NCBI RefSeq assembly: GCF_024347215.1
Contig: NZ_AP025282.1
Coordinates: forward strand, 1,550,001 to 1,614,000
DNA length: 64,000 bases
Direction: 5' to 3'
Source: Aliamphritea ceti
GTDB taxonomy: Bacteria > Pseudomonadota > Gammaproteobacteria > Pseudomonadales > Balneatricaceae
Part shown: in pieces, positions 8,788 to 16,887 of the stretch
How positions within the stretch are numbered: the stretch's first letter is position 1
Layout: each line of letters opens with the position of its first letter
Program-made: the position numbers and the translations under genes
Notes under the pieces: generated by a model
What the model saw: only the letters and a program-made list of their open reading frames with translations
Told to the model about the DNA's origin: nothing
The model's database searches: none

Positions 8788-10184
8788 GGCTGCATTAGTT
8801 GTACGCTGAAGTTAACCGTTTCCAATCCTTTTGCCGGGATGTCGATAATCCACTGAGCCTGTCCTGCTGCTGATTTAGTATAAGTATGGCTACTGCTTTC
8901 TATTTTCCAGTCTTGTGAAAAATCTGCATTTAACTTCACTTTAGCAGCTGTGTTCCGGCTGTTACGAATTTCCAGTTTTTGAGCCATTTTGTGGCCGTTA
9001 AAGATTTTCTCGAAGTCACTTTGCTGACGTTTTATGCTGATATCAAATGCTTTGCCTATTGGTAGCCTGACAGTTTCGCCTGCTGCGGTATGTTCGACCC
9101 TGGCGCTGCCAATGAACTGCAGCTGTGCGTCGTTATCCGGACTGAATACCCGCGCGTTACCTGCCGGTAACGGGAATCCAAGATTGCTGCTGGCAGAGTT
9201 TTTAAAGCTCAGTTCGATATTTGGTTTTTCCTGATATTCGTTGTGATCCAGTCCTGGATATACCGGGAACCGGTAGCGGTAAGTCTTTTCTGTTTTGACC
9301 TGATCTGAGCTAATCAGATTGACCTGTTTAGTCTGGCCGGTTTGCAGATTAGTAGTTTGTGGCAACTTATACAGCTGATAATCTTGCAGCTGTTGCGGTT
9401 GTCCGCTGTCCATTCCGTCGGACATGGCCATTGCCATCATTCCGCGTTCCTGTTTAAAGCGATGGTTAGAAGGAGGCTGGTTAATTTGACCGGCCATTAG
9501 CAGGATTTTGCTGTTGTTAAAATCCACCCCGGTCTGGTTATTCAGCGTGGCAAGTCCATCCAAACTGAGCTGGTTGCCTTGCTGGTTAAGTGTCATGGCG
9601 TAATCCATTTGCCAGCTTAGGCCCCGTGTCAGGTAAGTGAGAATAGCCTCGCTGTTAGCTTTGCTGCCCTGGGTAGTAATTTCTAAGCTGGGTTTGGACT
9701 GCATGCCCGCAGGTAGAGAAGGGAAAATAAAGCGCCAGCCGTTGCTGTTTACCGGCACGCTTTCGATTGCGCCGGCGTTACTAATTGTGGCTGTCTGACC
9801 TTCATAGCTGAGCAAGCGGGCGGAGATTCGTGATTCCTGACCTGTTGCCAGGTTTGTACGTGCTAACTGTAAATCTTTGCCGATGTAGTGTTGCAGCAGG
9901 GCATGAGTGCTGATTAGATTGGTGTTTAAGTTCTGTTCCAGAACTTCGCCGGCATTTTCCAGACGTAGCGTTTCACTCATCATCTGATGACTGACATCTT
10001 TTATGGACAGGCTTTCGCCGGCAGGGATGCTGGGTAACTGACGAATGTCTCTGACCAGTCCCAGGTCGTTATTATATAAAGTGACAGTTAACGACTGTTG
10101 CTGGCTGGCATCTATGCTGATGCCAGCGGCGAGTGATAGTGCCGGGGCGAGTACAGTGACGACACCGGTAAATAGCTTCTGCAT
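8784..10184 (-). CDS. Secreted DUF4139 domain protein
   Basis: 466 residues with a Sec signal peptide (about 1-19, cleaved after SLAAG) and a long beta-rich DUF4139 region. Family phrases include LYNNDLGLVRDIRQL near the N-terminus, LTYLTRGLSWQMDYAMTL and RYRFPVYPGLDH in the middle. DUF4139 proteins ('mucoidy inhibitor A-like') are periplasmic or surface proteins with no settled function. It is 3 bases downstream of the pseudokinase-FGE gene, so the two form an operon and probably act together at the envelope. Confidence 0.82.
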   Translation of the reverse strand: MQKLFTGVVTVLAPALSLAAGISIDASQQQSLTVTLYNNDLGLVRDIRQLPSIPAGESLSIKDVSHQMMSETLRLENAGEVLEQNLNTNLISTHALLQHYIGKDLQLARTNLATGQESRISARLLSYEGQTATISNAGAIESVPVNSNGWRFIFPSLPAGMQSKPSLEITTQGSKANSEAILTYLTRGLSWQMDYAMTLNQQGNQLSLDGLATLNNQTGVDFNNSKILLMAGQINQPPSNHRFKQERGMMAMAMSDGMDSGQPQQLQDYQLYKLPQTTNLQTGQTKQVNLISSDQVKTEKTYRYRFPVYPGLDHNEYQEKPNIELSFKNSASSNLGFPLPAGNARVFSPDNDAQLQFIGSARVEHTAAGETVRLPIGKAFDISIKRQQSDFEKIFNGHKMAQKLEIRNSRNTAAKVKLNADFSQDWKIESSSHTYTKSAAGQAQWIIDIPAKGLETVNFSVQLMQP

Positions 10185-10187
10185 AAA

Positions 10188-12257
10188 TTATTCCTCGTTA
10201 GGCGTTGATACGTCCGGTGTATCTTCCGGTAAGTTCAGGGCAACCCGGAAGCCCCAGCTATTTTTACTGGCGTTGGCCGGATGGCGATAGCGGCTGGAAG
10301 AGCGAATGACCCGGCCTATGTCGAACCAGGAGCCACCGCGCATAACCCGGAATTCACAGCTACCGTCGCGGCGGGCATCGCCATTGACCGGTGCACCGAT
10401 ATAGGAGTCCTGATAGCAGTCTTCCACCCATTCGTCGACGTTACCGCTCATGTCATGAATCCCCCATGAATTGGCAGGGAAGCTGCCAACAGGCGCGGTT
10501 TGTTTACCGTCCCACGGACTGCCGCATTCACCGCAAACGGCGCGTTCCGGTTCCAGTTTCTGTCCCCACCAATAGTTACTCTCTGAGCCTGCACGGGCAA
10601 CGTATTCCCATTCAGCTTCGGTAGGTAGCCGGTACGGCTGGCCGGTAATTTTTGCCAGCCACTGAGTATACGCTTTGGCTTGTTGCCAGGTGATGTTGAT
10701 AACCGGGCGGTTGCCCCGACCCCAGCCGTTATCGTCTGGCAAAGGCTGGCCGGTAGACTGTGCATAATAATCATAATCACTGAAAGTGATTTCGTTGCGC
10801 GCCAATGCGAATTTATAACCAATATTTACTTCATGGCTGGGAAGTTCATTGTCATCCCCGATAAGCTGCTGATCACCCATCAAGAATCTGCCACGGGGAA
10901 TGATGACCATTTGTGGTCCTTTGAAACCTCCGGTTAACTGGTCAGTGAACAGCGTTTTTGCATCAGCGTCAGGGTACTTAGCTTTAAGTAGTTGTGCTTC
11001 CAGTGAGGTTACTTCATCTGTACGCGCTACCAGGCTGTCTTTAAGGGCATCTATCTGAGACTGGAAGTTGTTATCTGAATTTTGCTGTTCTGCTGTCTGT
11101 TGCTCCAGCTGATTTCTCAGGCTTTCAATTTCAGCAAGGCTAGTGGTTAGCGTGATGTTGGTGCGCATTTGCTGCAGCATTAATATAGCTGCAGTTGCTA
11201 CGGCACCAATCAGCATGCCAGCAGTGAAAATCCCCAAGCCTATTATCTGTGGACGACTAGGGCGCCAGCCCATGAGTCCAGTTAGCCTGTTACGAAAACT
11301 GGTTTGCGAAGAGTTTTGTTCTACAGAGTTGTCATCATTAAATGTATCAACAGCAGATGTCTGGTCAGAGGTCTTCGGCTTGCTGATATTTGGCAGCGGT
11401 TCTTCCGTTTCTTCCTGAAGGATGCTCTGAATAAGTTTCGAGGCGGTTGCCGGACGTTCATCCGGGTCAGTTGAAAACGCGCTTTGTAAGGCTTGCCACT
11501 GGGTAGCTGTCAGCATTTTCAGCGGCTTAAGTTCGATACGTACCCGGCTGGCTTCGTTGTCCTGTGCCCTGAATGGCGCTTTACCGCTGAGCAACTGATA
11601 AATGATTGCTGCATAGGCGTATATATCGGCTCTGGGAGTTAAGGGCTCAGGGTGAAAACATTCCGGTGCCTGGTAAGCAAGATAGCTGGCAGGGGCTTTT
11701 AGCTGGTCGCTGATACATTCAAGACTATCTGCCAGATTGTAACCAATGAGCCGGACGCCTCCCTGACGATTGACGAATACCATATCTGGGCTAAGGCTTC
11801 TGTGCGGGCTGGCCAGTTTCGCGTGGATACTATCCAGGGCCAGAGCCAGCTGAATAAGTAAGCCTTCTTTTTGGTTCAGGCTGAGTTTTTTGTGGGCTCC
11901 GCTTTGTAACAGCTGCGCAAGAGTCAGGCCGTCAAGACGTTCGGTCGCAATTAATATCAGGCCACCCCGATGCTTAAAAATACCGTAGTGATCTGCCAGG
12001 TACTGATGCTTTAGCCGTTTACTGAGACTGACTTGTTTTTTAAGGTGATCAAGAAAGCCAGCATGTCGACTGAATTTTGGGTCAATGATTTGCAGGCTGA
12101 CCAGTGCGCTGCTGCTGGTCGAAAGATCTTCTGCCTGCCAGAGCTGGCCAAGTATCGTGGGTTTCAGGGCTGTCAGCAGTTTATACGGATGATGATCCGG
12201 GCCGATTATCTGTTCGGCTTTAAGTCCGTTATAAAGGGCTTGCTGCGAATCCACCAT
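10188..12257 (-). CDS. Pseudokinase - transmembrane - FGE/SUMF-fold fusion
   Basis: 689 residues. 26-280 is a Ser/Thr kinase-like fold with the APE motif kept (Ala197-Glu199), but HRD is HRS (152-154), DFG is replaced by GYN (172-174), the glycine loop is absent and the VAIK lysine is lost (ALVSLQII). It is therefore very likely catalytically dead. 337-361 is one membrane helix and about 370-425 a coiled coil. 445-677 is a formylglycine-generating-enzyme fold with GNVDEWVEDCY, MRGGSW and WGFRVA. The stretch after MRGGSW that holds the two catalytic cysteines in true FGE has none here. Topology would place the kinase fold in the cytoplasm and the FGE fold in the periplasm. Paired with the secreted DUF4139 protein. 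Confidence 0.88.
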   Translation of the reverse strand: MVDSQQALYNGLKAEQIIGPDHHPYKLLTALKPTILGQLWQAEDLSTSSSALVSLQIIDPKFSRHAGFLDHLKKQVSLSKRLKHQYLADHYGIFKHRGGLILIATERLDGLTLAQLLQSGAHKKLSLNQKEGLLIQLALALDSIHAKLASPHRSLSPDMVFVNRQGGVRLIGYNLADSLECISDQLKAPASYLAYQAPECFHPEPLTPRADIYAYAAIIYQLLSGKAPFRAQDNEASRVRIELKPLKMLTATQWQALQSAFSTDPDERPATASKLIQSILQEETEEPLPNISKPKTSDQTSAVDTFNDDNSVEQNSSQTSFRNRLTGLMGWRPSRPQIIGLGIFTAGMLIGAVATAAILMLQQMRTNITLTTSLAEIESLRNQLEQQTAEQQNSDNNFQSQIDALKDSLVARTDEVTSLEAQLLKAKYPDADAKTLFTDQLTGGFKGPQMVIIPRGRFLMGDQQLIGDDNELPSHEVNIGYKFALARNEITFSDYDYYAQSTGQPLPDDNGWGRGNRPVINITWQQAKAYTQWLAKITGQPYRLPTEAEWEYVARAGSESNYWWGQKLEPERAVCGECGSPWDGKQTAPVGSFPANSWGIHDMSGNVDEWVEDCYQDSYIGAPVNGDARRDGSCEFRVMRGGSWFDIGRVIRSSSRYRHPANASKNSWGFRVALNLPEDTPDVSTPNEE

Positions 12258-12374
12258 ACATTATCGGCCTAATCCCTGATGATTGATTAGCCCATAATAG
12301 AACAAGCGTAAAGTATAGTGAAGTGGGTAGAAACGATGTGCCGCAAAAGCGGGAAAAGGTTTGTATAACAGGCT

Positions 12375-12406
12375 GTTATCTCTCTAGTGGATAGAAGAGA
12401 GATAAC
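12375..12406 (-). terminator. Hairpin downstream of kdsA
   Basis: A perfect 10-bp inverted repeat GTTATCTCTC/GAGAGATAAC (12375-12384, 12397-12406) with a 12-base loop lies at the far end of the kdsA tandem array. No clear T-run follows in the kdsA direction, so it may be an mRNA end-stabilising hairpin rather than an intrinsic terminator. Confidence 0.5.
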
Positions 12407-12533
12407 CGCTTGAGAAGAGCTGTTTAGCCGGACTTTTAAGTAGAGATCTTAAGCCAAGATCTTTAGTAGAGACCTTAAACAGGGCTCTTAAATAGGGTTC
12501 TTAAGCAGAGCTCTCAGTCAGGCTATTCAGTAA
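12404..12533 (-). repeat. Tandem 13-base array at the kdsA stop codon
   Basis: Ten consecutive 13-base units in kdsA sense. They include TTACTGAATAGCC (holding the last codons and TAG stop), TGACTGAGAGCTC, TGCTTAAGAACCC, TATTTAAGAGCCC, TGTTTAAGGTCTC, TACTAAAGATCTT, GGCTTAAGATCTC and TACTTAAAAGTCC; the last two (GGCTAAACAGCTC, TTCTCAAGCGGTT) are degenerate. The shared core is CTTAAGA.C.C. Most copies carry TAA or TGA at the same unit position, and the 13-base step moves it through all three frames. Confidence 0.88.
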
Positions 12534-13368
12534 TTAGTGGCGGAAAGCTTTTAACCAGTTGGTCGACTGCCTGCATTTGTTGCAGGTAAGGTTCCAGCTT
12601 ATCCAGTGGCAGTGCACATGGACCGTCGCACTTGGCTTCAATCGGATTTGGGTGTGCTTCTAAAAAGAGTCCGGCGATTCCCTGAGCCAAACCTGCACGG
12701 GATAACTGTGCAACCAGCGCCCGGCGCCCATCAGCGCTGTCGCTTCGGCCACCTGGCATTTGCAGTGCGTGAGTTGCATCAAACATGATTGGATAGCCAA
12801 ACTCTTTCATGACAGAGAAGCCAAGCATATCCACAACCAGGTTGTTATAACCAAAGCTGCTGCCCCGCTCACACAGGATTAGTTGATCGTTGCCTGCCTG
12901 TTCAGCTTTATTCAGAATGTGCTTCATTTCCTGTGGAGCCAGAAACTGAGCTTTTTTGATGTTGATGACAGCGTCAGTCTTGGCCATAGCTTCAACCAGA
13001 TCTGTCTGGCGGGAAAGAAATGCCGGTAGTTGGATAATGTCACATACTTCTGCAGTAGGTGCTGCCTGATGAGGCTCATGTACATCAGTAATCAAAGGTA
13101 CGTTAAATGTCTGTTTTATTTCCTGAAGTATTTTCAGGCCTTCATCCAGGCCGGGCCCACGGAATGATGTCAGGGATGAACGGTTTGCTTTATCAAAAGA
13201 AGCTTTAAAAACGTAAGGGATACCAAGTTTCTGTGTGACTTCCACATAGTGTTCAGCAATACGCATGGCCAAATCCCGGGATTCCAGTACGTTCATGCCA
13301 CCAAAAAGTACCATTGGAGCTTCGTTGCTGATCTCGATATTACCGGCTTTAACGATTTTCTGTTGCAT
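12523..13368 (-). CDS. kdsA: 3-deoxy-8-phosphooctulonate (KDO8P) synthase
   Basis: 281 residues, standard length. Condenses arabinose-5-phosphate with phosphoenolpyruvate to make KDO 8-phosphate for the lipid A inner core, so the organism makes LPS. Family signatures include FKASFDKANRSS, the ITDVHEP substrate loop, and CERGSSFGYNNLVVDM. DATHALQMPGG is also kept. It stands alone here rather than next to pyrG or eno. The 3' end carries the longest tandem array in the window. Confidence 0.96.
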   Translation of the reverse strand: MQQKIVKAGNIEISNEAPMVLFGGMNVLESRDLAMRIAEHYVEVTQKLGIPYVFKASFDKANRSSLTSFRGPGLDEGLKILQEIKQTFNVPLITDVHEPHQAAPTAEVCDIIQLPAFLSRQTDLVEAMAKTDAVINIKKAQFLAPQEMKHILNKAEQAGNDQLILCERGSSFGYNNLVVDMLGFSVMKEFGYPIMFDATHALQMPGGRSDSADGRRALVAQLSRAGLAQGIAGLFLEAHPNPIEAKCDGPCALPLDKLEPYLQQMQAVDQLVKSFPPLITE

Positions 13369-13566
13369 CCTAGTTATTCCTTAATAGTGTCGCGAGAGCC
13401 TGAAAAGCTTATACCTTAAGCGCATAGAGCCTACATATTTATAGCTCATATCTGGCGCATTTAAGAGGTTGTATAGCAGGCTGCTAAAATTGGCATCAGT
13501 ATACGCTAGCCAGCGGCTTTGCGGTATATTAGAGACATCATTGCAAGACAATACGGAAGCTTCTAA

Positions 13567-14097
13567 ATGAGCGAAACGGATCTGACTTTGCTGGCGCAGG
13601 AATGCCAGATATTTATGAAACAGCGTCAGTCTCTGATGTTAAGTAGCCTCAAGGCGAGCAGTCTGGCAGGGGACTCACCTGAAGATGTCTGGCCAGATAT
13701 AAGCTACGCACCTTTTATCTGGCGTGACGGTGTATTTTATATTTTCATCAGTGAGCTGGCAGCGCATACCCGTAACTTAATGCGCAGTGAAAGCACTTCG
13801 GTTATGTTCATTGAAGATGAAGAAGGTAACCGTAATCCTTTTGCCAGGCGTCGGGCGACTTTTGTGTGCCGGGCAGGTCAGGTTGAGAGGGAAGCAGAAG
13901 CATTTGAGCCCGCACTGGCAGAGCTGGAAAAGGCATTCGGACCAACTGTTGGTGTACTGAAAGGCCTGAGTGACTTTCGTCTGTTTGCTTTACAGCCGGT
14001 GAGTGGTCGGTATGTCGTTGGTTTTGGTAAGGCTTACGATATTGATCCGACAAGCTTCAGTTTGCACCATGTTGGCCCGGATGATTTGCAGAAGTAA
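13567..14097 (+). CDS. hutZ: HugZ/HutZ-family heme utilisation protein
   Basis: 176 residues, the same length as Vibrio HutZ. Split-barrel FMN-binding-like fold with the family phrases ISYAPFIWRDGVFYIFIS, ARRRATFVCRA and YVVGFGKAYDI. HutZ/HugZ proteins bind heme in this fold and take part in heme breakdown for iron use. The C-terminal LHHVG could supply a heme ligand, as in relatives; that is inference. GGAAG lies about 8 bases before the ATG. No other heme uptake gene is adjacent, and its stop lies in a 15-base tandem repeat. Confidence 0.82.
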   Translation: MSETDLTLLAQECQIFMKQRQSLMLSSLKASSLAGDSPEDVWPDISYAPFIWRDGVFYIFISELAAHTRNLMRSESTSVMFIEDEEGNRNPFARRRATFVCRAGQVEREAEAFEPALAELEKAFGPTVGVLKGLSDFRLFALQPVSGRYVVGFGKAYDIDPTSFSLHHVGPDDLQK

Positions 14098-14130
14098 GAT
14101 TTGTTGAAATAAGTATTGTTACATTGGAAA
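14086..14130 (+). repeat. Tandem 15-base repeat at the hutZ stop codon
   Basis: Three units: TTGCAGAAGTAAGAT / TTGTTGAAATAAGTA / TTGTTACATTGGAAA. Units 1 and 2 agree at 10 of 15 positions; unit 1 contains the last three codons and TAA of hutZ. The 15-base period keeps the second TAA (14110) in the hutZ frame, making a back-up stop five codons on. Confidence 0.7.
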
Positions 14131-14144
14131 GGATGGTGAAAAAG

Positions 14145-14170
14145 CTGAGCGTTTAGGTATAAACGCTCAG
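14145..14170 (-). terminator. Terminator between hutZ and the DUF2788 gene
   Basis: Perfect 11-bp stem CTGAGCGTTTA/TAAACGCTCAG with a 4-base loop. In the minus direction it is followed closely by TTTTT, so it ends the DUF2788 transcript; it may also stop hutZ read-through. Confidence 0.85.
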
Positions 14171-14197
14171 AATGTCTAGTTAAAAGGTCAGCCCGGA

Positions 14198-14410
14198 TCA
14201 GGCTGAGCCGCCACCTTCAATCATATAAACGGCTACGGTTTTAATTAAAAATGCTGCCAGGCCTAAGCCTAAAGCAAAAAATAAAATCACAGTGCCGAAT
14301 TTTCCGGCGTTAGATTTTTTTGCCAAATCGTAAATGATGAAGAAAATAAAGGCTGCGAATACCGCAATGCCTACGTTCATCATGATGCCTTCAATCTCTG
14401 CCAGACGCAC
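14198..14410 (-). CDS. DUF2788 small membrane protein
   Basis: 70 residues with two transmembrane helices (about 12-27 and 38-62) separated by the basic loop DLAKKSNAGKFGT, as in DUF2788 proteins of Pseudomonas and Oceanospirillales. The start codon is GTG at 14410, with AGAGG about 7 bases upstream. No known function. Confidence 0.75.
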   Translation of the reverse strand: MRLAEIEGIMMNVGIAVFAAFIFFIIYDLAKKSNAGKFGTVILFFALGLGLAAFLIKTVAVYMIEGGGSA

Positions 14411-14525
14411 AGTACACCTCTTAAGGATAACGGATTGGAGTCAGCCCGGCTAAAGAGTACCAGTCGGGCCTGTTCAAAAATTGATCGCGATTGTACAGCG
14501 ATTGAATCTAAGGTGAAAGCTTTCG

Positions 14526-14557
14526 CTAACCTAAGGCTATTTGTATCAGAGGCTATT
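14526..14557 (-). repeat. Possible 16-base duplication at the dsbB stop
   Basis: In sense, AATAGCCTCTGATACA / AATAGCCTTAGGTTAG; the first copy contains the last codon and TAG stop of the dsbB-like gene. Only the first eight bases are identical (about 10 of 16 overall), so this is a weak example of the gene-end repeat class. Confidence 0.4.
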
Positions 14558-15131
14558 CTGCATTGGGATGCTTAAGGCTACCGATGAGGGCTGTCGCCAT
14601 AACGACAGTGGCTACAAGGCTGATGAGTAACAGACCTTCTGCCATAGTTATGCCGAGTAATAAGTCTGGTGTATAACCACACAGCTCCCAGGGTTCGAAA
14701 ACGACCGGGAACCATTTGTCGAGTGCAAACCAGTCTGGTAGTCCGGTAGACATTTTACAGCTGCTTTCTATTAGGTTGCGTTCTACTGCAAAAACCATCC
14801 AGGAGCGTTCAAGTAATCCTGCCATAGCGCCCAGGCTGAGTATCTGCAATAGTAAATTTGGAATCCTGTAGCGGCGCAGGCATAGCGCCAGTATTGCCAG
14901 AGCTATGATGGCCAGCACCCAGATGCGTATATGTACACAGAGTACGCAGGGGCCATAGTCCAGAACGTATTGATAAAACAGGGCTACTCCTTCAAGTACA
15001 CAACCAACAAGAATAATGGTCAGCCAGAAGCCGGCGTGTTTTCCGAGTGCGGCAGCATAGTGCAACATATTTAGAATACCTGTGAGTCCCTGATTCAATT
15101 GTTGTGAGGCTAAGTGAAAAAGAAAGTTCAA
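14553..15131 (-). CDS. dsbB: Disulfide bond formation protein DsbB
   Basis: 192-residue integral membrane protein with four helices. Cys62-Cys65 form the quinone-proximal CxxC (GPCVLCV). Cys125 and Cys151 form the second periplasmic pair, spaced 26 residues apart as in E. coli DsbB. It reoxidises DsbA and passes electrons to quinone. The N-terminus is about 20 residues longer than in E. coli. No dsbA is in the window. Confidence 0.88.
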   Translation of the reverse strand: MNFLFHLASQQLNQGLTGILNMLHYAAALGKHAGFWLTIILVGCVLEGVALFYQYVLDYGPCVLCVHIRIWVLAIIALAILALCLRRYRIPNLLLQILSLGAMAGLLERSWMVFAVERNLIESSCKMSTGLPDWFALDKWFPVVFEPWELCGYTPDLLLGITMAEGLLLISLVATVVMATALIGSLKHPNAE

Positions 15132-15195
15132 TCAATGGCTTAAACAGAATATTCCCCTCTGTCCGAATACAGGAACAGAGGAGATCTGAAAGGCA

Positions 15196-15861
15196 TTAGT
15201 TGTCGAGAAAGTTAACCTGACTGTTAAAAGCCATTACGATACGTGCCTGAGCGCCAAAATAAGGCATGGCGGCATGCTTCAGGTATGATGGGAAAATAAC
15301 AATCTGGCCTTCCTGGGGGGCAAAGTCCCAGGTGCCTGCTGCATTCAGGTAAGCAGTACCGGCGTCCAGATACTGATCAGCACCATGGCGGGGGTCGTAG
15401 AAACGATTGACACCATTACGTTGCTGAATATCGCTTTCTCCTGCCTGCAGGTAGTAAATGCCACACCAGGAACAGTTCGGGTGTGAGTGAGTGTCGTGAT
15501 AACCACCGTTTTCTGTCACATGAAACCAGGACTCTACAATGCTGGCTTGTGCCTGAGCGTCTTCAGGCCAGAAATTTTCATTGACGGCGTAAGCGACTGT
15601 CGTTAGCAGGTCTTCAAGAAATTCTTTCAGATCGCTGAGTGCCGCATCTGGCTGATCGAGTAGATCGAGGCTGCTTTCATATAAAGCATGTTTGGCCGTT
15701 GGGGCGACATAACTGGCAATAGCTTCGTCCTGCTTCAGGCGAATTTTTTCAATCGCTTCTAACAGTGCTTGACGATTTTTACTGTGTTCCGGGTAGTTCA
15801 CGCTGAACATACGTGTTTCCCAGACATTCATATCTTCAATCAGGAATGGCTCGTCGCTCAT
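15196..15861 (-). CDS. Putative 2OG-Fe(II) oxygenase (TIGR02466 type)
   Basis: 221 residues with a cupin-like double-stranded beta-helix core. The iron site is suggested by the His cluster at 122, 125 and 127 (YHDTHSHPN), distal His196 in SYLKHAAMPY and 2-oxoglutarate-binding Arg207. This matches the TIGR02466 group of uncharacterised 2-oxoglutarate/iron oxygenases common in marine bacteria and phages. Substrate unknown. Monocistronic by context. Confidence 0.8.
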   Translation of the reverse strand: MSDEPFLIEDMNVWETRMFSVNYPEHSKNRQALLEAIEKIRLKQDEAIASYVAPTAKHALYESSLDLLDQPDAALSDLKEFLEDLLTTVAYAVNENFWPEDAQAQASIVESWFHVTENGGYHDTHSHPNCSWCGIYYLQAGESDIQQRNGVNRFYDPRHGADQYLDAGTAYLNAAGTWDFAPQEGQIVIFPSYLKHAAMPYFGAQARIVMAFNSQVNFLDN

Positions 15862-15945
15862 TACGGTCCTTAGCTTCGATCAGGTAGTATTAAAGCAGAT
15901 GCTGCAACTGAGTGTTGCAGCAGGGTATTGCAGTAGATAGTCGTA

Positions 15946-16194
15946 TCAGGCTGCAGGTTTAGGTGGTGTGAGAATATTTAACAAGCTGTGTGCCTGGTCA
16001 GCTGCTTCATGCCCAAGTGGTGTGAGATAACCACCGTCCTGTTGAGAAATCAGACCTTTATCGAATAGCCGCGTGGTGGCATCAATAACTTCATTATCGG
16101 CGTTGGCGTGTACTTTTATACCTTGGAGGGTGCTGGTCTGGCTGAAACGGATCAGCATATTAATCTCTTCGGCAATCTCATGATTACAAGGCAT
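15946..16194 (-). CDS. TIGR02647 family protein
   Basis: 82 residues from the ATG at 16194, chosen because AAGGAAA lies 6-7 bases upstream; a longer frame to 16365 would overlap the tRNA. The sequence (EEINMLIRFSQTSTLQGIKVH..., then LFDKGLISQQDGGYLTPLGHEAADQA) matches TIGR02647, a small winged-helix-like family of Pseudomonas relatives that may bind DNA. Function unknown. Confidence 0.78.
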   Translation of the reverse strand: MPCNHEIAEEINMLIRFSQTSTLQGIKVHANADNEVIDATTRLFDKGLISQQDGGYLTPLGHEAADQAHSLLNILTPPKPAA

Positions 16195-16338
16195 AGTGAC
16201 TTTCCTTATACGGGTATGCTTCAAGTGATTATACCGGTAGAAAAGTTTACAACACCGGCATGGATCAACTCTGGCACAGTCAGAGAAAAATAAACAGAAG
16301 AAATGTATTTGATTGTGAAACATTTTCTGAAAAGAAAA

Positions 16339-16422
16339 TGGTGGTGGGAGGTGGATTCGAACCACCGAAGCTTGCGCGTCAGATTTACAGTCTGATCCCT
16401 TTGGCCACTCGGGAACCCCACC
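16339..16422 (-). tRNA. tRNA-Tyr (GTA anticodon)
   Basis: 84 bases including an encoded CCA. The acceptor stem GGTGGGG/TCCCACC pairs over 7 bp (one G-T). The anticodon arm TCAGA-CTGTAAA-TCTGA shows GTA, there is a long variable arm typical of tRNA-Tyr, and the T-arm carries GGTTCGAATCC. It closely resembles E. coli tRNA-Tyr. Confidence 0.97.
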
Positions 16423-16887
16423 AGAAGAGGGCGTGAATCTTATGTGTATGGAGGCGCTTTGTAAACAACAAAAACATAAAAAACGTAAAAAAATTTAAGC
16501 TTTTGGAATGCCAAAGACAGAGAAAAACTCCAATAGATATTTACTATGAAACTTACAGATGCCATATAAAATTTTTTGAAACACGCCATTAGTTTAACTG
16601 TCACGCCGGAGGTCTTGTAACCAGTGGGATTGCTAGGTGTTAATGGGTTTGGTTCTTATCTGGCTACACCTATAAGAAATCAAAATCAATATTGAATTTA
16701 ACGTCTTAATATCTATATTGGGTGTCTGCTGTATGACCCTGCACTATATATAGTGTTATTTACTTCTTTATTAAGGGTCTGTTTTGTTTGGATTTTGTAC
16801 AGTCCGGGCTAATTGTTGCCGAACATGTGGTTCTGCAGCAGTGACGGCAAAGTCGATTTCAGTTTATTCATTGGTGGGAAGCGCGTA
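16423..16887. other. Gene-free nrd promoter region
   Basis: 465 AT-rich bases between tRNA-Tyr (minus) and nrdA (plus). It holds the tRNA promoter on one side and the NrdR-type boxes on the other. The in-frame extension upstream of the nrdA start (from 16813) does not resemble NrdA and is treated as leader. Confidence 0.6.
16708..16756 (+). promoter_or_regulatory. Tandem NrdR boxes upstream of nrdA
   Basis: 16742-16755 is the perfect palindrome CACTATATATAGTG, matching the NrdR consensus acaCwATATATwGtgt. A weaker copy (16708-16723, about 11 of 16 matching) starts 33 bases upstream, roughly three helical turns, as NrdR pairs usually are. NrdR represses ribonucleotide reductase genes when dATP is high. 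Confidence 0.8.

Noticed and set aside
10188..12257. Active Ser/Thr kinase controlling envelope functions
   Set aside because: Catalytic Lys, HRD Asp and DFG Asp are all missing, so activity is very unlikely.
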